A stretch of DNA of 64,000 nt, taken from the NCBI GenBank assembly GCA_003242885.1, contig QKMZ01000006.1, positions 1,746,979-1,810,978 of the forward strand, read 5' to 3'. Both the position numbers and the translations under genes were made by a program. The notes under the pieces are model-generated. The model made no database searches and was not told where the DNA came from. It saw only the letters and a list, made by a program, of their open reading frames with translations. Source of the DNA: Candidatus Melainabacteria bacterium. GTDB taxonomy: Bacteria > Cyanobacteriota > Vampirovibrionia > Obscuribacterales > Obscuribacteraceae. This document shows positions 56,678 to 64,000 of the stretch, piece by piece (within the stretch, counting starts at the first letter, position 1; each line of letters begins with the position of its first letter).

Positions 56678-58813
56678 ATGTCTGAGCAAAATACTTACAT
56701 TCTTGTCATCGACGATGACAAGGGATTTCGGGACCTGGTCGGCGACCTGTTGAAAAGTAGAGGTTACGAAGTTGTCCTTGCACGCAGTGCCAAAGAAGCG
56801 ACCGCTGCTATTGAAGCAAAGAGACCCGGACTGGCGATCGTGGACTACAGACTGCCCGAAGTCGATGGGATGACCTGGATTACCAAGGTAAGAGAGCACG
56901 ACGATACACTGCCGATCATTTTGTGCACAGGTAATTGGTGCGACCAAAAGACTTTCAATTGGCTTAGAAACATTCTCAAAGTTTCGCAAGTAATTCAAAA
57001 GCCTATCGTTCCTGAACTTTTCTTGCACACACTGGAAAACATCATCCCACCACCGGCGAATGTACCGACTGCGCAAAATGACGAAGATACAGGCAGCTAC
57101 AGAGTTCAACCTATACTAGATTCTGCACAATTAGATGAATCTCTCGAGCACATCGAGCAGATGCTGGCAGATGAAGATACATACCCTGAAGAAATCGAGC
57201 GCTTGAAGAAGCTTAAGCGTAGAATCGAAACCCAAAACGCTATTAAGAAGGCCAGAGATACATTTATCAAGACTCTGCCGGAATCATGGGGAGAAGTGAC
57301 CACAGCGGTTAAGAGAGCAAGGGAGAATCCTAGAAACCTGCGCTTGCTGCAAGATGCGATGGGTGTTGCTCACAAAATAAAAGGCACTGCAGGATCCTAC
57401 GGTTTTACAAAAGTCGGTCAATTTGCCGAGCGAATCGAGGACTTTTTGATTACCGTAGATCCGCACACAGAGACGGAACAAGAGGTTATCTGGGCGGAAG
57501 TTATTCGCTGTGTCGTAGAAGGCACACAAATTGTCGAATCAATAGTAAGAGAAAAACCCACTCCAGAAGACACATACAAATTGCCGTCAATTTCATGCCT
57601 TGCTGTTACGCCGGAAGGCGCATATCCTGGACCATTGAAGGGAGCAGCTCAAGACGTTAATTGTGAATTGGACATGGTCGGCAGCTCAGTCGGTGCAATC
57701 GTAAAATTTGGCAAGCAAGAATACGACTCGGCACTGATTGATTTGGCACTTGATACCACGTCGGGAAGATTTCAGCTCGCTCGCGAGTTACGCCAGGCAG
57801 CGAAAAGATGCATTCCTCTGTGCTTTGTGAATTCGAAAGAAGAAAGTTACAGCCAAGCCGATATCGTATATGGTGGCGCTTCAGTTTTTCTGGACGGTGA
57901 CGTGACTCGCGGAAATTTGAGCGAAGCAATGCAAATCATGACGGTAGCAGGACAGATGCGCAGACCACGCGTTTTGTGCGTTGACGATGATCCGTTGCTG
58001 TCTGGCTTTGTAGAATCAGTGCTGCTCCCTGCCGGGATAAAGGTTCGATCGCTCAACGAACCAATCATTATTCTTGATGTTATGAATGAGTTTCAACCTG
58101 ATCTATTGCTGCTCGATGTAATCATGCCGGGTCTCACCGGTTACGAAGTTTGCAGACTCCTCAAATCGCATGACGAGTGGAAGCAAATACCGGTTATCTT
58201 CCTCACATCGAAAAGTGATTCGGAAGGCAAACGCGCCGCCTTCACCGCCGGCGGTACCGATTTTTTGAGCAAACCGGTTCTTGTTGACGAACTACTGTCT
58301 CGCGTAAAGGCGCACTTGTCGAAAACACTGAGCGAAGTTTCAACTCGCGTCGATCCCCAGAGCAAGGTGTTAACCCACCAGGCTCTGGCAACTGAATGCG
58401 AACAGCTGATAAATCTTTGCGGACAACAATCGCAGAGCCTCTCCATGGGCATAGTCTCAATTGTCGATTTTGAAGAGCTGGAAACATTGTACGGTGCATT
58501 TTCAGCTGAGCACGTGGTGGGCAAAATGGGCGAGCTTTTAAAAGAACGTTTTAGAGCAGAAGATCTACGAGGCAGGCTTGAGGACGGTAAATTCGGCATT
58601 ATTCTTGCCGGCGAACCAGCAGACACGGTAAATGAAGTATTCCAGCTGCTAAAAGAAGACTGGGATAAGATGTGGTTTCCCAGCGCACGAGGCAAAGAGT
58701 TCCAAACCGCGCTGAACTTCAGCACGGCAGAATTCCCTCTGGAAGGGGATAATTTTGAGAAGCTCAGAGATTATGCTTTAAGTGGTTTGAAAAACCGTTC
58801 TGTACTCTCATGA
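56678..58813 (+). CDS. Multi-domain response regulator: REC-HPt-pseudoREC-REC-degenerate GGDEF
   Basis: A 711-residue phosphorelay hub. Domains in order: receiver 1 (about 8-125, phospho-acceptor Asp56 in LAIVDYRLPEVDG), an HPt bundle (about 185-300; AHKIKGTAGSYGF with His232), a degenerate receiver (about 305-420) without an acceptor aspartate pattern, receiver 3 (about 430-550; DDDPL, Asp480 in LLLLDVIMPG, KPV), and a GGDEF-like domain (about 565-711) in which the signature is LEDGKFG, so it should be catalytically inactive. ATG 56678 is preceded by GGGG at 6-base spacing; TTG 56666 is possible. It is the first gene of a three-gene phosphorelay on the plus strand with a CheY-like regulator and a hybrid kinase. 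Confidence 0.88.
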   Translation: MSEQNTYILVIDDDKGFRDLVGDLLKSRGYEVVLARSAKEATAAIEAKRPGLAIVDYRLPEVDGMTWITKVREHDDTLPIILCTGNWCDQKTFNWLRNILKVSQVIQKPIVPELFLHTLENIIPPPANVPTAQNDEDTGSYRVQPILDSAQLDESLEHIEQMLADEDTYPEEIERLKKLKRRIETQNAIKKARDTFIKTLPESWGEVTTAVKRARENPRNLRLLQDAMGVAHKIKGTAGSYGFTKVGQFAERIEDFLITVDPHTETEQEVIWAEVIRCVVEGTQIVESIVREKPTPEDTYKLPSISCLAVTPEGAYPGPLKGAAQDVNCELDMVGSSVGAIVKFGKQEYDSALIDLALDTTSGRFQLARELRQAAKRCIPLCFVNSKEESYSQADIVYGGASVFLDGDVTRGNLSEAMQIMTVAGQMRRPRVLCVDDDPLLSGFVESVLLPAGIKVRSLNEPIIILDVMNEFQPDLLLLDVIMPGLTGYEVCRLLKSHDEWKQIPVIFLTSKSDSEGKRAAFTAGGTDFLSKPVLVDELLSRVKAHLSKTLSEVSTRVDPQSKVLTHQALATECEQLINLCGQQSQSLSMGIVSIVDFEELETLYGAFSAEHVVGKMGELLKERFRAEDLRGRLEDGKFGIILAGEPADTVNEVFQLLKEDWDKMWFPSARGKEFQTALNFSTAEFPLEGDNFEKLRDYALSGLKNRSVLS

Positions 58814-58844
58814 GTACGAAAAGCACGCAAAAAATGAGAGTAAT

Positions 58845-59234
58845 ATGACGAGTTCAGCCTATATAAAGCAAGTTCTCCTGGTCGACGACGATCAGAACAT
58901 TCGCACCCTTGCGCAAATGGGTCTCGAGGGTCTGACCGACTGGAAGGTCGACCTGGCGGCATCGGGAGCCGAAGCCATCAGCAAGGCGACTGAACTCCAA
59001 CCCGATTTGATAATTTTGGATGTTATGATGCCCGGCATGGACGGCCCCACAACTTTGAGCGAACTCCGCAAAGTCGATAGCCTCATGGCTATCCCGGTGA
59101 TTTTCATGACCGCCAAGGCTCAGACTCACGAAGTTGAGCTCTATCAGAAGTTGGGAGCTAAAGGCATTATTACAAAACCTTTTGATCCAATGACCTTACC
59201 AGATGACATACAGGGAATATTGACCAAGAGTTAG
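58845..59234 (+). CDS. CheY-like single-domain response regulator
   Basis: A 129-residue receiver. DDD pocket at the end of strand 1 (QVLLVDDDQNIR), Asp59 in LIILDVMMPGMDG, Thr in FMTAKA and Lys in IITKPFDP are present. GAGAG precedes the ATG. It shares LEGLTDWxxxLAxSGAEA with the regulator at 18997, a strong sign of paralogy. It lies between the multi-domain regulator and the hybrid kinase, so it probably takes phosphate from that kinase or its receivers. There is no output domain. Confidence 0.93.
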   Translation: MTSSAYIKQVLLVDDDQNIRTLAQMGLEGLTDWKVDLAASGAEAISKATELQPDLIILDVMMPGMDGPTTLSELRKVDSLMAIPVIFMTAKAQTHEVELYQKLGAKGIITKPFDPMTLPDDIQGILTKS

Positions 59235-59260
59235 CTCCTTGGTCTGAAGCCGTTAGATTA

Positions 59261-62200
59261 ATGCGCCACAGATGGACAATCCTGGTTGGCATAGCAGGAA
59301 CACTGTTTCTGATGCTTGCTGCGGCCGGATATGCGACATTCGCCAGCATGAAACAGCAAGAGGTAATGATCACCCACCGCTCGTGGTTGATTCATACCTA
59401 TGACGTGCTTTTGGTATTGGAGGAAGTCGACGTTGCCCTGGAAGAGTTGTTATCTAGCGAACGTGGCTACATTATCAAACAAGAAGAGTCATATATTAAC
59501 GATTTCGAGCAGTCGAGCAAGACTATCGAATCGGCAATCAATAGGCTCAATAAACTGGTTGAAGACAATCCGACCCAGGTGCAGAGAGTCGAATTTCTCA
59601 AACACACGCTAGAGCGCCGCTCTGCCTATTTGCGCGACGCCATATCGGCGGCAAAGAAGGAAGGTCTCGATGGGGCAAAGAAGTTCGTAAGCTCAAGAGG
59701 GCACGAGAACGTTGAGATTCAGGCGGACGAAATCCTCCATGAAATCATCGCTTCGGAAAAGGATTTACTGAAATACCGTTCGGAAAAGCTGGACAAAGAG
59801 ACACAGCGCACAGGTGAGCTTTCGTCTACTCTATTGGCCCTGGCGGCATCCGCGCTGGCAGTTTGCCTACTTATGGTCGGCTATTTTCTGAAGGAAAAGA
59901 ACAATGTCGCCAGAAGGCTGGCGATTCAACTGGCCGTCACGCATGTGCTAAGCGACTCTCAGGACGTTCCGAGCGCACTGGAGCGCTTGCTCGAGGTACT
60001 GGGCAAGCTCAATAAGTTCCGATTTGGAACGGCCTGGTTGGTCCACAAAGAAGACAAGGAAGCCGAACTTAAAGGTGTCGCATTTTGGAGTGACGAGAAC
60101 AAAGAGCCTCCGAACTTCAAGAAGAAAACTCTCGAACGCACTTTCAAGCTGGCAGAAGGGTTACCGGGTCAAGTGTGGTCGACCGGAGCTCCCAAATTTG
60201 TAAATTTGACTTCTATCTCCGAAGAGAATTTCCCTCGCAAGAAGCCTGCGCTTGCAGATGGGCTTAAATATGGGCTCGGATTTCCTATTTTGGGACAAAA
60301 GCAGTTGCTCGGAATGATCGAGTTTTTCTCAGACAAATTAGGTGAGAGCGACGAGGATCAGCTGAGCACGCTGTCGGCCTTCGGGCAGGAGATAGGACAA
60401 TTTATCGAGGCTGTTCGAGCTAAAGAAGAGCTGGTCGAGCGAGCCGAACTTTCTAGCTTTGTTGCCGAAACAGCCTATGTACTTAGCCAACAAACCAATT
60501 TGGATGAAACCCTCAAGCAATGCACAAGCTTGATGACTCGTCATCTGAAAGCGAATGTTGCTCGCATTTGGACTGTAGGAGAAGATGGGAAAAAGGAGTT
60601 GTTGCTCAGAGCAAGCTCTGCCAACTCATCCTCGTTGGATCCAGGACAGAAACTAATCAAAATTGGAGAAGGCGAAATTGGTGTCGTCGCAGAACAGATG
60701 CGACCACTGCTTACAAATGAGTTGGAAAAAATAGTTCAGCCGGAAAGCAAAGACTGGGTGACTGCAGACAGTCTCACATCGCTGGCAGCGTATCCACTTG
60801 TGTTCGGTAAAGAACTATTGGGCGTACTGGCAATGTACAGCAAAAATGGAGTAAGCAGACAGTTACAGGAAACACTTTCAGGGGTTTGCAATGGTATCGC
60901 GCTCGGTATCAAGCGTAGCCAATCAGAAACTCTGTTAGAAGAAAGAGAGCTTCTTTTTAGAACACTTACAGAACAAATTCAAGAAGTCTTCATCGTCGCA
61001 AAACCAGATGACACATTTGTCTACGTCAGCCCCGCATACGAAGAAATATGGGGACGCTCAAGAGAGCCAATTTATGAGAGTGCATCGGAAATTTATAAAG
61101 GCGTACATCCTGAAGACCTCGAAGCAGTAATGAATTTCACAAGAAAGACATTTGAGGATAAAGCATCACAGGAGGTCGAACATCGTGTCGTGCGTCCTGA
61201 TGGCACACTACGCTGGATATGGGCAAGAACATTCCCGCAGCTTGACGATGAGGGCGAGATTCAAACGATCTACAGTATTGGTCACGACATAACAGAACGC
61301 AAGGAAGCAGAAAAGCGAGTAAGCGAGTTTTACTCCACGGTATCGCATGAATTGCGAACACCGCTCACATCGATACACGCAAGCCTGCGCCTGATTGAGG
61401 GCGGTCTTGCCGGGCAAGTATCAGATAAAGTCGCGCGCCTTGTGGCTATCGCCCGCAACGAATCGGACCGCTTGATTCGCCTTATAAATGACATTCTCGA
61501 TATTCGTAAATTGGAAGCAGGCCGCCTTGAGTTGAAACTTGGTGACAGGAAAGTAGAAGACCTTGTCATTGGTGCGTTTGCTGCAACACAAGGCATGGCA
61601 AACGAGGCCAAAGTCACACTCAAACATCAAATCATGTACAACGGAACCTTGAAATGTGACCAGGATCGTGTCATTCAAATTCTCGCCAACTTTCTTTCTA
61701 ACGCCATAAAGTTTTCTCCCGAGGGTGAGAGTGTCATCTTAGATGTTGAAAAACACAACGACATGGTGCGCTTTTCAGTGAGCGATGTTGGAGCAGGAAT
61801 TCCTGAAAGCGAACAACACAAATTGTGGGGCAAATTCCAGCAGCTGGACTCCAGTGATACAAGACAGAAAGGCGGCACAGGTCTTGGATTGGCTATTACG
61901 AAAGGACTTGCCGAGCAGCACGGTGGAACCGTGGGGGTCGCATCCACAGTCGGCAAAGGCACAACCTTTTGGGCAGAAATACCATGCTCTGCTAAGAGCC
62001 CGCGAACTACTAGCCAGGATTTGAAGTCTTTTGCGCTTGCCCGCGTGCTTATGGTGGAGGACGATGAGCAGCTTACGAAACTGGTTCGCAGCGTGCTCAA
62101 AAAGGAAGGATTTGATATTGAAGTGGCGCGAAATTTAGAAGAAGCTGATGAATTGCTGAACGAATTCACACCGAAAGCAATGATTTTAGACATCAACCTC

Positions 62201-62827
62201 CCTGATGGAAACGGACTTCAGTGGCTGAAGAAGAAACAGACAGGTGCAAAGCCATTCACGGTGCCGACGGTTGTTTTGAGTGGTGTTGATAAGAATGCTG
62301 AGTTGTTTGGAACCGCGATAATTTTCGACTGGATTTTAAAACCGGTCGAAACCAAGAAGCTCGAACACGCGTTGCGATTCGCAGTTCGCAACAAGGGTAA
62401 TGAGAAAGCAAAAGTACTAATTGTTGAAGACGACAACGCAACTCGAGAGTTGATCAAGCATCATGTCTCCAGCTTTCCAGTTGAAGTAATTGAAGCGTCC
62501 GAAGGCGGAAGAGCTTTGAAATTAGTCAAATCAGAGAATCCGGACTTAATCATTCTGGATATAGGGATTCCAGCACCAAACGGTTTCGACATTGTGGAAA
62601 ACCTGCGCAAAAGCGAATCACGTGCGACGCCTCTCATTGTCTATACGAGCCAAGACCTTACAAAAGACGACATGAACAATCTAACACTGGGCTTGACAAA
62701 ACATTTGATCAAATCGAAAACGTCAGAGCAAGAGCTTATCGACTCAGTGAAATTGTTACTCGACGGTTTAGTCACGGCAACGGAAACTGAAGCAAGCAAA
62801 GCGGGAGAACCGCACACGGCTCCCTGA
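59261..62827 (+). CDS. Hybrid histidine kinase: CHASE3-GAF-GAF-PAS-HisKA-HATPase-REC-REC
   Basis: A 1188-residue hybrid kinase. A membrane helix (about 7-27), a CHASE3-type four-helix sensor (about 30-185; LLSSERGYIIKQEESYINDFE), a second helix (about 188-212), two GAF domains (about 225-390 and 405-560), a PAS/PAC pair (about 565-685), HisKA with SHELRTPLTSIHASL (His696), HATPase (NFLSNAIKFSP, DVGAGIP, GGTGLGLAITKGLAEQHGG) and two receivers (VLMVEDDEQ...LDINLPDG and VLIVEDDNA...LDIGIPAPNG). The kinase core closely matches the protein at 19399. Together with the preceding regulators it forms a multi-step relay. The ligand is unknown. Confidence 0.94.
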   Translation: MRHRWTILVGIAGTLFLMLAAAGYATFASMKQQEVMITHRSWLIHTYDVLLVLEEVDVALEELLSSERGYIIKQEESYINDFEQSSKTIESAINRLNKLVEDNPTQVQRVEFLKHTLERRSAYLRDAISAAKKEGLDGAKKFVSSRGHENVEIQADEILHEIIASEKDLLKYRSEKLDKETQRTGELSSTLLALAASALAVCLLMVGYFLKEKNNVARRLAIQLAVTHVLSDSQDVPSALERLLEVLGKLNKFRFGTAWLVHKEDKEAELKGVAFWSDENKEPPNFKKKTLERTFKLAEGLPGQVWSTGAPKFVNLTSISEENFPRKKPALADGLKYGLGFPILGQKQLLGMIEFFSDKLGESDEDQLSTLSAFGQEIGQFIEAVRAKEELVERAELSSFVAETAYVLSQQTNLDETLKQCTSLMTRHLKANVARIWTVGEDGKKELLLRASSANSSSLDPGQKLIKIGEGEIGVVAEQMRPLLTNELEKIVQPESKDWVTADSLTSLAAYPLVFGKELLGVLAMYSKNGVSRQLQETLSGVCNGIALGIKRSQSETLLEERELLFRTLTEQIQEVFIVAKPDDTFVYVSPAYEEIWGRSREPIYESASEIYKGVHPEDLEAVMNFTRKTFEDKASQEVEHRVVRPDGTLRWIWARTFPQLDDEGEIQTIYSIGHDITERKEAEKRVSEFYSTVSHELRTPLTSIHASLRLIEGGLAGQVSDKVARLVAIARNESDRLIRLINDILDIRKLEAGRLELKLGDRKVEDLVIGAFAATQGMANEAKVTLKHQIMYNGTLKCDQDRVIQILANFLSNAIKFSPEGESVILDVEKHNDMVRFSVSDVGAGIPESEQHKLWGKFQQLDSSDTRQKGGTGLGLAITKGLAEQHGGTVGVASTVGKGTTFWAEIPCSAKSPRTTSQDLKSFALARVLMVEDDEQLTKLVRSVLKKEGFDIEVARNLEEADELLNEFTPKAMILDINLPDGNGLQWLKKKQTGAKPFTVPTVVLSGVDKNAELFGTAIIFDWILKPVETKKLEHALRFAVRNKGNEKAKVLIVEDDNATRELIKHHVSSFPVEVIEASEGGRALKLVKSENPDLIILDIGIPAPNGFDIVENLRKSESRATPLIVYTSQDLTKDDMNNLTLGLTKHLIKSKTSEQELIDSVKLLLDGLVTATETEASKAGEPHTAP

Positions 62828-62853
62828 CCTTAATGGTGAAACGTAGATGGAAG

Positions 62854-62894
62854 GGTCGACGCCATGCGTCGACCGCTGCCGGCTGGAAGCCGGC
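62854..62894. repeat. Paired GC-rich hairpins (REP-like) between convergent genes
   Basis: GGTCGACGC (62854-62862) pairs perfectly with GCGTCGACC (62866-62874) across a CAT loop. GCCGGC (62878-62883) pairs with GCCGGC (62889-62894) across TGGAA. They lie 27 bases after the hybrid-kinase stop and before the convergent M20 gene. A direct repeat GTAGCGGCT (62917-62925, 62931-62939) follows. The GC content is higher than the surroundings. A terminator role or a dispersed REP-type element are both possible. Confidence 0.55.
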
Positions 62895-62937
62895 GCTCCG
62901 GCCGATCATTAATCGCGTAGCGGCTGCATTGTAGCGG

Positions 62938-64000
62938 CTACTTCGCAGCTGCCACGTCGTGAAGGATTTTATAGAAGCGGCGCAAACCAGTCGAGTACAC
63001 ACTGACTGGGATCCGTTCGTCGATACCGTGCATGCTGGCGAGCAACTCTGGTTTCACCTCAAACGGTTCAAAGCCGTAGCAGGTAATGTTGAGTTTGCGG
63101 AACCAATGAGAATCAGTGAACCACGGCACGACAACAGGTCTGACAGGAGTTCCGGGAGACTCTTCAGCCGCAACCTTTTTAATTGAATTCATCAAGTCAG
63201 TCTGAATATCCGATGCACCAGCAACGTTCCATTCAAGAACAGACAGTTTGATTGTCGGGTCTGCAATAATTTTCTGAACGACAGCAATGAACTCGTCCTT
63301 TTCAACTCCAGGCAATAAACGACAATCGATCTCTGCGCTTGCTTCGCCAGGAATTACGTTGGTTTTATAACCGGCCTTAAGAACGGTCAAAGAAGCGGTA
63401 TTAACAAGCATTGAGGAAAGCATTCGATCGTTCTCGATGCCGGCGATATAGTCGTTGTCCTTCATGTCTTCGACAACTTGTGAATAATATCCTTTAAGTG
63501 GTTCAGGTTTAGTCTCGCTGATTTTCTTCAAATCAGGCACCACTTGTGGTGAACGCACAGTCATCGGATATACAGCAACAAGTTTTTCCAGGGCGCGCGC
63601 AAGGCGGTTAGTCGCCGAGTCTTTGATTGGCATCGATGCGTGTCCGGCTTGACCGGTTGATGTTAGTTTCAACCAAAGAACATTCTTCTCAGAGAAATTT
63701 ACGCCCCAGAATTTCGGTTTTCCATCACTTCCGGTGATGATGTGTGAACCTTCATTGATAAGAAATTCCGCATCTTTCAAGAGTTCTGGGTGTTTCTCTG
63801 AAAACCATTTTGCACCAAAGTCTCCACCGACTTCTTCATCAGGAGTTCCGAGAAAAATTATGTCGCGATCGAGAGTCACACCTTGACGCTTGAGCATCAG
63901 CATCGCTTCCAGTTCGATGATGCCGAAGCCCTTCATATCGAGCGCTCCACGCCCCCAAATTTCATTATCGAATATTTCGCCGGAGAACGGCGGGGGTTTT
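62938..64000 (-). CDS. M20-family metallopeptidase (partial, N-terminus beyond window)
   Basis: The frame is open to the last base of the window on the minus strand, so the start codon is outside. About 354 residues are visible. They carry M20 landmarks: FDNEIWGRGALDMKG (metal-ligand Asp), GTPDEEVGGDFGAKWF (catalytic and ligand glutamates), the dimerisation/lid region starting WGVNFSEKNVLWLKLTSTGQAGHASMP with the family histidine, and a late SMHGIDERIPV with the last ligand histidine. It resembles PM20D1/carboxypeptidase-S-like enzymes that cleave or form N-acyl amino acids. The first ligand histidine lies upstream of the visible part. It is convergent with the hybrid kinase. Confidence 0.9.
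   Translation of the reverse strand, partial: KPPPFSGEIFDNEIWGRGALDMKGFGIIELEAMLMLKRQGVTLDRDIIFLGTPDEEVGGDFGAKWFSEKHPELLKDAEFLINEGSHIITGSDGKPKFWGVNFSEKNVLWLKLTSTGQAGHASMPIKDSATNRLARALEKLVAVYPMTVRSPQVVPDLKKISETKPEPLKGYYSQVVEDMKDNDYIAGIENDRMLSSMLVNTASLTVLKAGYKTNVIPGEASAEIDCRLLPGVEKDEFIAVVQKIIADPTIKLSVLEWNVAGASDIQTDLMNSIKKVAAEESPGTPVRPVVVPWFTDSHWFRKLNITCYGFEPFEVKPELLASMHGIDERIPVSVYSTGLRRFYKILHDVAAAK

Noticed and set aside
58141..58725. 194-codon minus-strand frame in the multi-domain regulator
   Set aside because: Ser/Phe-rich antisense shadow of receiver and GGDEF-like codons.
61675..62196. 173-codon minus-strand frame in the hybrid kinase
   Set aside because: Ser/Cys-rich antisense shadow of HATPase and receiver codons.

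Overview
The window is a dense, mosaic stretch of a Gram-negative-type bacterial chromosome. It holds 53 supported protein genes, two of them cut by the window edges, and no rRNA, tRNA, CRISPR array, phage or insertion sequence that I can see. Gene content suggests a non-photosynthetic relative of cyanobacteria (Melainabacteria/Vampirovibrionia, perhaps an Obscuribacter-like lineage). The clues are a KdsD-type enzyme for Kdo/LPS, an MqnP-type prenyltransferase of the futalosine menaquinone route, a cyanobacterial-style peptide exporter with cyclic-nucleotide-binding-like domains, many TPR proteins, a Ser/Thr kinase with a PQQ-like propeller, and no photosynthesis genes. This placement is inference only.

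Layout. 1-5669 (+): a lipid-like cluster (end of a PEP-utilising phosphotransferase, BtaA-like aminocarboxypropyl transferase, phytol/dolichol-kinase-like membrane protein, GNAT enzyme, AMP-forming acyl ligase). 5832-7355: a small TPR protein and an esterase lipoprotein. 7421-12072 (-): an operon combining an acyl carrier protein, a complete malonyltransferase (FabD-like), an MBOAT O-acyltransferase and an SGNH-type protein. It resembles Dlt/Alg acylation machinery but is loaded by a transacylase. 12411-23561: mqnP, a parvulin, a C39-peptidase ABC exporter, a convergent HlyD adaptor, a four-gene phosphorelay, and a previously uncalled 58-residue double-glycine-leader peptide (23385-23561) behind an 11-bp tandem repeat. 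Together these look like a regulated peptide-export system.

23629-41768: a kinase/propeller protein, kdsD, tRNA-modification and redox genes, a Fur-family regulator and rubrerythrin that share a TTAGA-N5-TCTAA palindrome, a PBP4-type carboxypeptidase, a degenerate GGDEF protein next to a four-fold MshEN-like repeat protein, and a TPR-metalloprotease fusion. 41778-49111 (-): a five-gene secreted-protein/methyltransferase operon, an L,D-transpeptidase, a coiled-coil protein and an M16 peptidase. 49327-56581: an SDR protein, TPR proteins, a free-standing Clp N-domain overlapping an XRE-TPR regulator, a PHP phosphoesterase and a membrane protein. 56678-62827 (+): a second phosphorelay (multi-receiver/HPt protein, CheY-like regulator, hybrid kinase) paralogous to the first. 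62938-64000 (-): an M20 peptidase cut by the window end.

The best candidates for undescribed biology are the exporter/phosphorelay/GG-peptide locus, the ACP-malonyltransferase-MBOAT-SGNH operon, and the BtaA-like lipid cluster.
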